Shown: one piece after another, positions 9,502 through 18,648 of the stretch
How the letters are laid out: each line of letters begins with the position of its first letter
Numbering within the stretch: the first letter of the stretch is position 1
Origin: an uncultured Clostridia bacterium
GTDB taxonomy: Bacteria; Bacillota; Clostridia; UBA1381; UBA9506
DNA length: 64,000 nucleotides
Reading direction: 5' to 3'
Assembly (NCBI GenBank): GCA_934438075.1
Contig: CAKSBF010000005.1
Location: 62,001-126,000, forward strand
Program-made: the position numbers and the translations under genes
The notes under the pieces: generated by a model
What the model was told of the DNA's origin: nothing
The model's input: only the letters and a program-made list of their open reading frames with translations
The model's database searches: none

Positions 9502-12276
9502 TTACCATTTATTTAAAACCTTAACGCCCTCCAGACAACAAACACTTCCGTAACCACCATCGGTAAATTCCAGTTCGCTGAACTGATATACATTTTCATC
9601 CAACGCGACGTTCTTCTTAATCCGCCTGCCGTTGATATATAAATCGTAACTCTTCTGATCTGTATTAATCTCAAGCTTTACGTTATACCACTTATCTCGC
9701 TTATAAGTACTGATATCAACATAATTTCCGGCAATGTTTTTCAGCTTAATCTTGCCGTCCTCGCCGAACATCAGCTCTATCCCCGGATTATCATAGTTAT
9801 CAGATATACTGTGTGCAAAATTGCCCCGTTCTTTTACCTTAAAACGATATTCGATGCTCATAGGACCCGACACCGAAACCATGCGTTTCAGAATACTTCC
9901 CGATTCATAAGATTTTTGTCCTCTCAGTTCTAAATAAGCCTCGTCACTCTCCGTACGGATTTCCGCACGCGTATTGTAAATTCCAAACTCCTCCAGAGCC
10001 TCTTCTTTTGAAAAATCGGATGAAAATTCAACAATATCGCCATATTTTTTCAGCTTGTCTCTTGTCAGTTCCCGCACTTTTGGCGCATAATATTTATCGT
10101 AGAAATTCGGATCACTGCCCTTTTCCTTCCAAAGTGACTTCAATGTCCGCAGCGCAGAAACATAATTGGTTTTAAAAGTTGCATCGTGCATGGTAATGCG
10201 GGCACGTCCATTCTTTTCCAAGATAATCAAATCGCGGTCTGCTTGCGGAATAACCTGATTTTTCCCCTCACTATCCACATAGTTCCACGCATCACCTTTT
10301 GTAATACCAACTACGTTCGCCGCGTTATACTGTGACAATGTATAGCGTGCCGTCGGAGAGGTGATCCCCCGCATACCAACAGTCTCCGCTTTTAGCGTTG
10401 CATTCCAGTAAGTATCCACTGCCGGAATGAAGTGTGCCGCTGACGAAAGCGGAGGACCGCCGTTTGCCGGAACACCCGTCTGGTGAACAATGAGCACTCC
10501 ATCCGGGAACAGCTCACGCAGCATACGCGATTCCTCATAAGCTGTAACCCATTGATGCTCCGACGGCGTACCGTCTGAATAAATACCGTCAAGGCCATAT
10601 CGGTTTTTCAGACGTGCAACTTCTGTAATATACCGATCCGGCGAGGACTTATCAAAATAAAAATATGCCGGTGCATAAGTCAGCATTTTCATGCCCGCCG
10701 CCTTACCTGCGGTGATATGCTCCTTAAATGCCGTCTCTCTGCCGGGCGCATTGTAGGTCCAGTGCGGCCCCCATTCAGTCGCATATCCTCTGTCCGCAGC
10801 ATTAAACATAACAATGGCCCGTACGTCAAAATCATTATAATCATCAACATATTGTGACATGCTTGAGTTCCAGTCCATATTGCGATAGGTCATTTCAAAG
10901 GATTTTTCCCAGTCATATTCTCTCGGCGGAAAAGTCGAAATTGCCAGCCGCTCACCCGGCGAAATAGTCCACGCTATCTGCCATCCCACCTTTGCATTGC
11001 TCACTTGCGAAAGATAAGGATTCTCATTTCCGTTATAAAGTCCCAAGCTATTGTCAAAGGTTGTCTGTGTAAAATCAAGATTTTCCGTCAATATTTTATA
11101 ATCACACAATTTGCCGGTTCCCTCAGGCAAATCCGGCGTTACGGTAAAACCGCCGTAATCATCTGCAACAGTTAAAAATCCGAAAGCAAACTTATTCCAT
11201 ATGCCTGCTATCTCAGAGGTACAGGTGAGACCGATATTCTGCTTATGCGGCGTTAAGAACAACATGCCGTCCAGCTGCACACCAAAAGTAACCTCCGGGC
11301 AACTGATAACACATTCTTTTTCCGTTTTGCTTTTTATCGTCAAATCGTCAAACGGTATGCTCGATCTCCAAGAAGATATTTTCCGCTTCAGCCCTATTCT
11401 CTGGCTGGCTGTTATCGTAGCTTCTTTTTTATTAAATACATATTCGGCGCCGGTAGAACAAACCGTTATAAGCTCATCATTTTCTTCCGCACTCACCAAC
11501 TTCATGTCCAAATCACCTGCACCGCCGCGGAAAGTGACGCCTTCACCCTCAGCATAAACCGGTACATCCGTTACCTCCGGCAATTCTACCACAGTAATAT
11601 CTCCAATATAAATATTTCCCTCCGGCATGCCGGGGTTAAACTGCCATGTCTGAAACATGATACGACCGCTTACCGCCGTTTCCATCAAACCTGTAGAAGC
11701 AACATATTCAAAGCGTGTCCATCCGTTTGTATTATCGGAAATACCGCGCCGCATATCAACCCCGCCACGCTGTTCTTTGTTACCGACAATAACATCCACG
11801 ATTCCTTCGCAGGTATTACCTGCCGCGTTAAGACGGCTGAAGTCCGACCACAGCAAAACCGAAATCAAATAATTGCGGTTTGGCTTAATCGTCACAAAAC
11901 TTGTAGAATAGATACTTTGAGAATATAAATTATTTCCTTCCACTTTATACTGATAGCATCCTGTTCCGTCACCCAAATCAACCCACTTTAGCTGAGCAAT
12001 GTTGCGGTTAGTGCCATAAGTAATGCCGGGCTTTGAAAAATCAAAATCATGTCCGCCCACATCAACCACTGTGCCGCCACGGGTATCCACCCCGCGCAGG
12101 CTGTCCGGTATAGGCGTTACCGCTCTGCCCGAAAATTTGTGTTCGGTAACCCAGGACACATCATAGTCCGCCGAACTCTTATCCTCGTTTTCCTCTGCCG
12201 GAGCAATTGCCGGAAAACTAAACAGGCAGATGAGACACAACGCCAAAATCCGTACCGCGCCAAGCTTTCTCCTCAT
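9502..12276 (-). CDS. secreted GH-like TIM-barrel protein with C-terminal lectin-like domain (924 aa)
   Basis: The start at ATG 12276 fits the AGGAGG ten bases upstream; a GTG at 12285 sits too close to it. The signal peptide ends near IAPAEEN. Residues ~60-220 form a beta-sandwich, ~230-470 another beta-rich region, then a barrel-like region with AAGMKMLTYAP, GLDGIYSDG (Asp near 568) and FPDGVLIVHQTG (His near 598). The C-terminal ~180 residues resemble a concanavalin/LamG-type fold (WYNVKLEINTD, DLYINGRRI). The (I/V)Y-x-DG segment recalls the nucleophile strand of clan GH-D enzymes, but no full family match is recognised. The next gene upstream (853 aa) is a paralogue keeping these motifs. 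Likely an extracellular glycoside hydrolase; catalytic residues are my guess. Confidence 0.65.
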   Translation of the reverse strand: MRRKLGAVRILALCLICLFSFPAIAPAEENEDKSSADYDVSWVTEHKFSGRAVTPIPDSLRGVDTRGGTVVDVGGHDFDFSKPGITYGTNRNIAQLKWVDLGDGTGCYQYKVEGNNLYSQSIYSTSFVTIKPNRNYLISVLLWSDFSRLNAAGNTCEGIVDVIVGNKEQRGGVDMRRGISDNTNGWTRFEYVASTGLMETAVSGRIMFQTWQFNPGMPEGNIYIGDITVVELPEVTDVPVYAEGEGVTFRGGAGDLDMKLVSAEENDELITVCSTGAEYVFNKKEATITASQRIGLKRKISSWRSSIPFDDLTIKSKTEKECVISCPEVTFGVQLDGMLFLTPHKQNIGLTCTSEIAGIWNKFAFGFLTVADDYGGFTVTPDLPEGTGKLCDYKILTENLDFTQTTFDNSLGLYNGNENPYLSQVSNAKVGWQIAWTISPGERLAISTFPPREYDWEKSFEMTYRNMDWNSSMSQYVDDYNDFDVRAIVMFNAADRGYATEWGPHWTYNAPGRETAFKEHITAGKAAGMKMLTYAPAYFYFDKSSPDRYITEVARLKNRYGLDGIYSDGTPSEHQWVTAYEESRMLRELFPDGVLIVHQTGVPANGGPPLSSAAHFIPAVDTYWNATLKAETVGMRGITSPTARYTLSQYNAANVVGITKGDAWNYVDSEGKNQVIPQADRDLIILEKNGRARITMHDATFKTNYVSALRTLKSLWKEKGSDPNFYDKYYAPKVRELTRDKLKKYGDIVEFSSDFSKEEALEEFGIYNTRAEIRTESDEAYLELRGQKSYESGSILKRMVSVSGPMSIEYRFKVKERGNFAHSISDNYDNPGIELMFGEDGKIKLKNIAGNYVDISTYKRDKWYNVKLEINTDQKSYDLYINGRRIKKNVALDENVYQFSELEFTDGGYGSVCCLEGVKVLNKW

Positions 12277-12318
12277 AAGTACCACGCCTCCTTATTTTGT
12301 TATTACGCTTTCCGATTC

Positions 12319-14880
12319 CTATAAGCCGCTTGTTACAGTTAAATTATCCATATAAGCTACGGCTGTCCCTCCATTATGTACAATAATACCGCTAATCTCT
12401 GCTGTTCGCCGATAAAACGGTTCACTTTCCAGCAGCATATTTTCTCCTAGCGCAAAACTATAGAGTCCTGTCGCCGGATCCGCCTCAATTTTAATATTCA
12501 CAGTTTCTTCGCCGGTTATTTCATAAAGGCGGGCATATCCGCCTTTCCGATGCAAATAATAAATTTCTTCTCCGCACTGCAAAAATGATAATGCCGTATT
12601 TCCCACTGCGTCGGTCAAGTCAAATCTCACCTGAGTATCAGAATTCAGACAAAGAGTAAATGAAAGCTCGGTTTTACCGTAACTTGATAGAAATGTACTT
12701 TGTGCACCCGTTTCTCTTGCAAATTTCAATCTACCGTTGTCAATAACCGCCGTGTTTGGCGATACTGTAAATGCACTGTCTGTATCAAATGTATCACTAA
12801 GTAAAACCGAAGACGGAAAATCACGGAGTTTCTCTCTGACCAATCGTCTTGCATAAGGCATATAACACACACTGTCGTACTCCTCCGACCAGCCGTTTGC
12901 CCTCCAGTTTTCCTCAAGCTTTTTTAATATCTCCCGGTATGCAGTCAAGTCGCCGGCTCTGCGCGCACGACCGTTATACAAAAGACCAATCAAATCCTGT
13001 TCCTGCTGTGAAATATCTGTGCCGTCCTGTCCCCAGCTATCTCCTTTTGTCAAACCAATAGCGTTAGAAGCACCATAAGCCGAGGTTACAAAACGTGGAT
13101 AATTCCAGTTTTTCCCTTCTCCGCTTACCAGCTCTCCCCTCAACGTCATCGTACAGTAGGCGTCAATTGCCGGTATTAAAATTTCAGGAGTTGCCAACGG
13201 CGGGCCGCCATTAGCACTTTGACCTGTTGTGTGCGCAATAATGCATCCATCCGGAAACAATTCACGCAATCTTCTCACACCTTCATATGCCTTCAGCCAG
13301 TCAAGCGGCGGCAATCCGTCAGTGTAAACACCTTCTATTCCATACTCAGTTTTATGCCGTGCTACTTCCGAAATATATTCATCAAGCGTACCATCCCAAA
13401 AATACATACTCATATATTCCAGCGGCACCATATCTGCCGCCTTTGCCGCACTGATATGCGCTTTAAAGTTCTCTTCATTTTTCGGGGTGTACCTTGTGCC
13501 ATAGCTCATACCCCAAGCTTTCTCAGTATAATCCATTACGCCGTATTTTACACCATGCTGAGACTTATAATTTGACCAAACCTCCGTACCCAGCGAATGT
13601 TCCGCATCGACATTCGCATAAATACAGTCAAAGGAATTTTCCCAATCATATTCCCGTGGCGGAAAAGCTGTTACACCAAGCCTTTCTCCCGAGCTGACAG
13701 TGTATACAGCACTCCAATCCTTTCCGGCATTGCTGATAAAGTTGACATCCCCTTCGTCTCTTTCAAAATCAACCCCGCCATTTACCGAACAGCGAACTGT
13801 CCGCCCCGTACCAAGCGATATAGCCGGATTTACCGTAAAGCCGCCGACATCATCCATCACAAGCAGATTGCCGCTTAGTAAGCGATTCCATGCACCGACT
13901 ATTTTCGGTGCTACACAAAGCTGCGCATCCGCACCCTGAGCAGAAACCAACAAAAGCCCATCTGCTTGAATCCCAAAGCTGATGCCATTATTTCCTGTTG
14001 TCAATATAACTTCTTTATCAGTCTTCGAATAAAGCTTTAATGCACTTAACGTTTTATTTTCAGATTTTAAAATGGCAAGTTCCCGTTCTATACCTATTCT
14101 CTGCTTTACCGTGATACTGTCCGTTGTCCTGTCAAAGCAAAACTCTGCTCCTGTCGTCCTAACCGTTATGCGGCTCCCGCTGTCTGAGGGCGCGAATACC
14201 TTCATATCATATTTTCCGCTCGAACCGGAAAAACTAAGTCCTTCTCCTTCACCAAGCGGCATCATTGTTTCCTCCGGCAGTTCCCACATATCAATATCAG
14301 CTAAATAAAATTGTGCATTGGTGTCATTCTCAAAACCATACATAACGCCGTAAAATCTTGCGGTTGCTGCATCTTGCGGCGTTGTCAGCACCGTTTCAAA
14401 GCGATACCAACCATCAGTTTGTGCCGGCAAGCCGTGAAAGGCATCTATTAAGATCTCCGCGCCATTCTGATTACAAACCCGAAATCCCAGATTTACTTCG
14501 CAATCAGCGCGGCTGAAATTGCAATAAACCAAAACAGAAAGACGATAATTTCTATTTGCTTTTACAGAAAAATCACTGCGGCTCATAAAATATGGTGTAC
14601 CGCCGTTTACACCTGCTTTTCTGGCGAACTGATAGCAGCCAACAGCACCGCCTAAAGAAATATATTGATATTCAACATAGTTTGTTTCTACAGAAAACCG
14701 AACTCCGCTCTTTGTAAAATCAGAATTGTTCAAAGCAGCAACTGCTGTTGCATTCTCCGGTATTGTCACAGAAAGTTCAGCCGCCGTCGGAGCCGCCGGC
14801 AGATTATCTTCCGCCCTTACCGGAACACAAAAGAAAACAAAAACAATTAAGAAAATTGAAATATATTTTTTCATTAGCAT
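12319..14880 (-). CDS. secreted GH-like TIM-barrel protein, paralogue of the 924-aa protein (853 aa)
   Basis: The N-terminus has a signal peptide (KKYISIFLIVFVFFCVPVRAED). Starts at 14880 and 14874 (MLMKKY or MKKY) are both possible; neither has a strong ribosome binding site. The layout matches the neighbouring 924-aa protein: beta-sandwich, middle beta domain, barrel, C-terminal sandwich (~675-853). Conserved segments are PREYDWENSF, AAKAADMVPLEY, IEGVYTDG (Asp near 521), FPDGCIIAHTTG (His near 550), SANGGPPL and GLTKGDSW. Conservation of exactly these blocks between two otherwise diverged copies suggests they line the active site. The C-terminal domains are much less alike, so binding specificity may differ. 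Probably a hydrolase acting on the same polymer; family unassigned. Confidence 0.65.
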   Translation of the reverse strand: MLMKKYISIFLIVFVFFCVPVRAEDNLPAAPTAAELSVTIPENATAVAALNNSDFTKSGVRFSVETNYVEYQYISLGGAVGCYQFARKAGVNGGTPYFMSRSDFSVKANRNYRLSVLVYCNFSRADCEVNLGFRVCNQNGAEILIDAFHGLPAQTDGWYRFETVLTTPQDAATARFYGVMYGFENDTNAQFYLADIDMWELPEETMMPLGEGEGLSFSGSSGKYDMKVFAPSDSGSRITVRTTGAEFCFDRTTDSITVKQRIGIERELAILKSENKTLSALKLYSKTDKEVILTTGNNGISFGIQADGLLLVSAQGADAQLCVAPKIVGAWNRLLSGNLLVMDDVGGFTVNPAISLGTGRTVRCSVNGGVDFERDEGDVNFISNAGKDWSAVYTVSSGERLGVTAFPPREYDWENSFDCIYANVDAEHSLGTEVWSNYKSQHGVKYGVMDYTEKAWGMSYGTRYTPKNEENFKAHISAAKAADMVPLEYMSMYFWDGTLDEYISEVARHKTEYGIEGVYTDGLPPLDWLKAYEGVRRLRELFPDGCIIAHTTGQSANGGPPLATPEILIPAIDAYCTMTLRGELVSGEGKNWNYPRFVTSAYGASNAIGLTKGDSWGQDGTDISQQEQDLIGLLYNGRARRAGDLTAYREILKKLEENWRANGWSEEYDSVCYMPYARRLVREKLRDFPSSVLLSDTFDTDSAFTVSPNTAVIDNGRLKFARETGAQSTFLSSYGKTELSFTLCLNSDTQVRFDLTDAVGNTALSFLQCGEEIYYLHRKGGYARLYEITGEETVNIKIEADPATGLYSFALGENMLLESEPFYRRTAEISGIIVHNGGTAVAYMDNLTVTSGL

Positions 14881-14928
14881 GTTTTACCGTCGGGCTATGC
14901 CGAACGCTCCTCTCTATATGAGAATATA

Positions 14929-15768
14929 TTAAATTTTTACCCACTCAAACGGCTTTTGAAACGCTTTAATTCCTGCCTCACGAATCGCTATTACTTCAAT
15001 CGTCTGCTCGTGCGAAACCGGTATCTCTCCCGTTTGAAAGAAACGAACCATTTCCCTGACAAAATTTTCAAAATAATTAGATTTAATTTCCAAATGATCA
15101 GTCGTTCCGTCTGTATACCCAACATTTGTTAAAAACGGTGTTCTTCTTGGATAATTTGCCAGCTGAGCATGTCTTCCGTCGCGATATTCAATATAAAGAG
15201 AAGGGAAAATCTCATCCCCCATAAACATCACTCGGTCCGCGCCGGCACCCATCAAAGAAACAATAGGCTCAATCTGATGAATGGCATAGTTGGAAAAGGC
15301 ACCCTCTCCCCATGTTCCTACGGTTTGCACTCTGCTTCTATCAATCTCTCCGTATTCAGAAGCAAAATTTAAGGCCGAACAGGAATAGCAAGGCGTGTGA
15401 TATTGCGCGGCACGCTCAAAAATTTTAATTGCTGTTTCCTTATCCGGTGCAAATGTTTTGTCAATATACACACGTTTTCCGGACGCTGTCGGCAAACAGC
15501 AAAGTTCCTCATGCCGCTCAGGGTTGTCCGGTGACAGCACTACAACATAATCGCTTTTATCAACTACTTCTTCAACAGAATCAAGAAGTGCGATTCCTTT
15601 TCCTTTAGCCCATTCCGCATTGCTCATTGCTTCCGGGTGCGGATTGTCTGTCTCTCCATAGGCAAAACAGACCTCCATTTCTCCGCCGCTCAAATTCCGG
15701 ATCATGCTCGGATAATTTTCTGCATGCCACTCATGCAGATAGTGATCGATAAAGCCTATCTTTTTCAT
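14929..15768 (-). CDS. Gfo/Idh/MocA-related protein with atypical Rossmann start (279 aa)
   Basis: The fold resembles the Gfo/Idh/MocA oxidoreductases: N-terminal alternating strands and helices, DYVVVLSPDNPERH (where the family usually has a C-T-P-N-x-x-H strand), a Lys segment VYIDKTFAPD at the position of the usual EKP motif, and a C-terminal part with GAFSNYAIHQIEPIVSLMG. The usual GxGxxG/A near the N-terminus is absent (GFIDHYLHEW instead), and the protein is ~70 residues shorter than the typical 340-390. NAD(P) binding is therefore doubtful or unusual. It lies 23 nt downstream of a canonical family member, so the two are co-transcribed and may act on the same sugar intermediate. Family-level call only. 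Confidence 0.62.
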   Translation of the reverse strand: MKKIGFIDHYLHEWHAENYPSMIRNLSGGEMEVCFAYGETDNPHPEAMSNAEWAKGKGIALLDSVEEVVDKSDYVVVLSPDNPERHEELCCLPTASGKRVYIDKTFAPDKETAIKIFERAAQYHTPCYSCSALNFASEYGEIDRSRVQTVGTWGEGAFSNYAIHQIEPIVSLMGAGADRVMFMGDEIFPSLYIEYRDGRHAQLANYPRRTPFLTNVGYTDGTTDHLEIKSNYFENFVREMVRFFQTGEIPVSHEQTIEVIAIREAGIKAFQKPFEWVKI

Positions 15769-15791
15769 TTTAGCACTCGCCCTTTCTGTGA

Positions 15792-16850
15792 TTAAAGTTC
15801 TATTTCCTTGTGCGATTCCGCAGAACGATAAATAGCGTCCATCAACTTAGCAGTAATAATCACCGTATCAATATTGGACGGTAAAACCTTTTTGCTGTCA
15901 ATGCAGTCTAAGAAACTGTCAATTTCATTCTGGAACATATTTTTTTCGGAAAAACTATATTTTGTTTCGGAAAGCATACCGTTTTTTACACTGTACATGG
16001 TAAAATTCTTACCATACTGTAAACGAATACCCCCCTTGTCTCCCATAAAGTCAATGTACATTTCGTTGACTCCGATATTCTGCGCCCATGCTCCCTGAAA
16101 GCTGATAACGGGACCTTCCGTACGCACAACACCTGTAATAGAATCCTCTACATCGTAAGTCCCGTTTAATTTCGGCGGACCGGCCCACATTCCTACATAC
16201 GCATAATTACTGATATCAGTACCCAATTTTGAGAACGCCTCACTGCTTACACTCTTCGGTTGAGGATCTCCGCAGCAATACATTACAATGTCAAGAAAAT
16301 GAACACCCCAATCTATCAATACACCGCCGCCTGCCACGCTTTTCGTAGTAAAATCGCCTCCCAGCCCGGGGATGGAACGATGACTGCGAAAACTTGCATA
16401 TACGTGATAAATATTTCCCAGCTCACCTTGTTCAATCAGTGTTTTGATCTGATTAACCGCATAATTAAAACGGTTTACTACACCAATATTTAAAACTTTG
16501 CCATATTTTTTTTGCGCTTCCTGCATTGCAAGTGCCTCCGGGTAGATTCTTGCCGCAGGTTTTTCACACAAAACATTTTTCCCATGCTCCAGAGCCGCAA
16601 TAGCAATTTCACTGTGACAAATATTTGGAGTACAAACCGAAACAGCCTCTATCTCCGGATCCTTTAGGGCCGTCATATAGTCTTCAATGGCCTCGCCGCA
16701 TCCGTATTTTTCAACAGCAGCCTTTGCCCTTGATGGAATAATATCGCAGAAATATTTAATTTCCGCTCTCTCATTTTGCAGATAAGACGGTATGTGCGAA
16801 TTGTTTGCAATCGTTCCGCAGCCGATAACTGCAACCTTTATTTTACGCAT
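15792..16850 (-). CDS. Gfo/Idh/MocA family oxidoreductase (352 aa)
   Basis: The N-terminal Rossmann motif is clear: VAVIGCGTIANNSHIPSY at residues 5-22, followed by VCTPNICHSEIAIAAL and the family hallmark LCEKPAA (Lys near 97). The C-terminal half carries the typical GGGVLIDWGVHFLDIV active-site strand. Members are NAD(P)-dependent sugar or inositol dehydrogenases, or epimerase-like enzymes; the substrate cannot be read from sequence. It is the first gene of the long leftward operon and sits divergent from the sugar ABC importer, so a role in oxidising an imported mono- or disaccharide is likely. The protein is cytoplasmic. A leftward promoter lies at 16887-16915. Confidence 0.88.
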   Translation of the reverse strand: MRKIKVAVIGCGTIANNSHIPSYLQNERAEIKYFCDIIPSRAKAAVEKYGCGEAIEDYMTALKDPEIEAVSVCTPNICHSEIAIAALEHGKNVLCEKPAARIYPEALAMQEAQKKYGKVLNIGVVNRFNYAVNQIKTLIEQGELGNIYHVYASFRSHRSIPGLGGDFTTKSVAGGGVLIDWGVHFLDIVMYCCGDPQPKSVSSEAFSKLGTDISNYAYVGMWAGPPKLNGTYDVEDSITGVVRTEGPVISFQGAWAQNIGVNEMYIDFMGDKGGIRLQYGKNFTMYSVKNGMLSETKYSFSEKNMFQNEIDSFLDCIDSKKVLPSNIDTVIITAKLMDAIYRSAESHKEIEL

Positions 16851-16886
16851 AAATATACTCCTTCCACACTTTATTTTTCATGTTAA

Positions 16887-16915
16887 ATATAACACTTAAG
16901 CCGCAAGTTTGTAAA
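16887..16915 (-). promoter_or_regulatory. sigma-A-type promoter for the leftward operon
   Basis: On the minus strand TTTACA (16915-16910), a 17-nt spacer and TTATAT (16892-16887) lie 37 nt before the ATG at 16850. The bases around the -35 (CAATTTACAAACTT) resemble those around the -35 of the divergent ABC promoter, which could mean a shared regulator. Confidence 0.6.
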
Positions 16916-17146
16916 TTGATTATTGTGGCAAAAATTTGCTGTTTTGTGTTCATCTGTTTCTCTGCTTTTCCTCAGTCTTTTATTACCTAATTAAATGTTT
17001 CTTATTTTCCCATTTTGGCCTTTCATAAATAATATAAAGTATATAAATTGCTGTTCAAAATCGGTATTTTTCTTAAAATTATTCTTTTTCTCATTAAATT
17101 ATTGTGTAATTGGCACAAAAATGCAACCTTTTATCCCAAAAATTGA

Positions 17147-17175
17147 TTTACAAGCTTTTCTGTAACCTGTATAAT
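17147..17175 (+). promoter_or_regulatory. sigma-A-type promoter of the sugar ABC operon, with overlapping dyad
   Basis: TTTACA (17147-17152), a 17-nt spacer and a perfect TATAAT (17170-17175) precede the ATG at 17235. An inverted repeat, TTACA at 17148-17152 with TGTAA at 17161-17165, overlaps the -35 and spacer and could be an operator. The rest of the 384-nt divergent gap (16851-17234) is AT-rich with nothing else I can name. Confidence 0.75.
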
Positions 17176-17234
17176 AGGGATATAAACATTGTGTATGTTT
17201 ATCAACTTATTAAATTTAAAAAAGAGGTGTTTTT

Positions 17235-18530
17235 ATGAAAAAATTTTTCACACTGCTGCTCGTCGGAGCGTTGTCAGTCAGCGCAATCGGCTGCACTCAG
17301 GGACAAAAAACCTCCGATGACGGAAAAGAAACTGTTAGTTTAAAAATCGGTATGCCAAACGGGGGTGACCTGACTCCTCACGAAATTTTGGAAGGCTTTA
17401 AAGAAGACAATCCAAATATAAAAATCGAAACAGACGAAACTCCATGGTCCGATTTTAAAACAAAGCTGAAAATGCAAATTGCCGCAGGCAATGCACCCGA
17501 TGTATTTATGACCGATTCCGGCTATGCAGCTACGCTGGGCGGAATGGGTGCCGCAGCTGATTTAAGTCAGAAAATTAAATCTGACCTAAACCGTGATGAT
17601 TTCACCTCCGCATTAGATATTATTAACGATGGCAACGGAAAGGTTTGGGGCATTACTCATTCTTTGGCACCTGCCGCTGTCCTTTACAACAAAACATTAT
17701 TTGATGAATATAACGTTGCCTATCCCGAAGAAAACTGGACGTTTCAGGACATGCTTGATATCGCTCAGAAATTGACAAAGGATACGAACGGAGATGGTGT
17801 GACCGATATTTACGGTCTTTCATCCGGCGGCAATATGACAACCGGCTGGCTCCCGTTTATCTTGGCGGAGGGCGGCGCCCCCATTGATGAAACACGCACA
17901 AAATCTCTTTTTGCAGACCCCAAAACCCTGGAGGGCCTAAAGCAGTATTATTCAACTGTAAATGTCAGCAAGATAAGCCCTTCCAACACTTGGATTACCT
18001 CCAGCGGGAATGTCACCTCTGCCTTTTATAGCGGCAAAATTGCTATGGTAATTGATTTATGGGGAACTACCAAGGCTATTAATGAAAACGCCCCCGACGG
18101 CTTTTCATACGATGCCCAAATGATGCCCATTGGCTGGAACGGCAAACGCAGCTGCATTTATGTGCCGAACCAATGGATTATTTATTCAAAAGCCGGTGAA
18201 AAACAACAAGCCGCCGCTTGGGAATGGATTAAATATTTTCTGACAGAAAAATCACAGGATGTTGTTGCTAATTCCTTTAACTCCATCGGTTTCCCGGTTA
18301 GAAAGTCAGCGCTGAATACCATAGAAGCTATGGAAACTGTTCCGGCAAACAAAGGAGCTTTTTATAAAGGGCTTGACGAATACGGCGTAACCCTATTCGA
18401 GTGTCCCTCTTGGGAAGAATGGAAGCCGAAAGCAGAACAGGCCTTTTTGGAAATGCAAAACGGTGCCATTTCGCCGGAAGAGGCCTCCGCACGAGTTGAC
18501 AGCATCGTCAGCGAACTTTTAGTGAAGTAA
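17235..18530 (+). CDS. sugar ABC transporter substrate-binding lipoprotein (431 aa)
   Basis: This is a family 1 extracellular solute-binding protein. The N-terminus has a lipoprotein leader with lipobox SAIGC (Cys20), so the mature protein is tethered outside the membrane. Typical motifs of the sugar-binding family follow: FKTKLKMQIAAGNAPDVFMTD, the DTNGDGVTDIYGL segment, and FYSGKIAMVIDLWG. Length is normal. It lies immediately upstream of two MalF/MalG-like permeases, forming a CUT1 importer for a mono- or oligosaccharide. An RBS (AAAGAGGTG) precedes the ATG. No ATPase is encoded nearby, as is common in Clostridia where a shared MsmK-type ATPase serves many importers. The substrate is unknown, but the divergent operon of secreted carbohydrate enzymes suggests the released product. 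Confidence 0.93.
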   Translation: MKKFFTLLLVGALSVSAIGCTQGQKTSDDGKETVSLKIGMPNGGDLTPHEILEGFKEDNPNIKIETDETPWSDFKTKLKMQIAAGNAPDVFMTDSGYAATLGGMGAAADLSQKIKSDLNRDDFTSALDIINDGNGKVWGITHSLAPAAVLYNKTLFDEYNVAYPEENWTFQDMLDIAQKLTKDTNGDGVTDIYGLSSGGNMTTGWLPFILAEGGAPIDETRTKSLFADPKTLEGLKQYYSTVNVSKISPSNTWITSSGNVTSAFYSGKIAMVIDLWGTTKAINENAPDGFSYDAQMMPIGWNGKRSCIYVPNQWIIYSKAGEKQQAAAWEWIKYFLTEKSQDVVANSFNSIGFPVRKSALNTIEAMETVPANKGAFYKGLDEYGVTLFECPSWEEWKPKAEQAFLEMQNGAISPEEASARVDSIVSELLVK

Positions 18531-18556
18531 CATAAATAAGTATAATACCTGACTGT

Positions 18557-18617
18557 AGGGACTGTGGGAATGATGTTTTTAAATATTATGATTACTCAAC
18601 ATATTTTTACAGTCCCT
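18557..18617 (+). terminator. intercistronic hairpin between binding protein and permeases
   Basis: AGGGACTGT (18557-18565) and ACAGTCCCT (18609-18617) form a 9-bp stem around an AU-rich 43-nt loop. There is no U-run after the distal arm, so it may act as a partial terminator or 3'-end stabiliser that keeps binding-protein mRNA above permease mRNA. A related AGGACTGT/ACAGTCCT stem recurs at 49305-49384. Confidence 0.5.
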
Positions 18618-18648
18618 ATGAATAACAAGTCGATAATGAGGTGAGATT

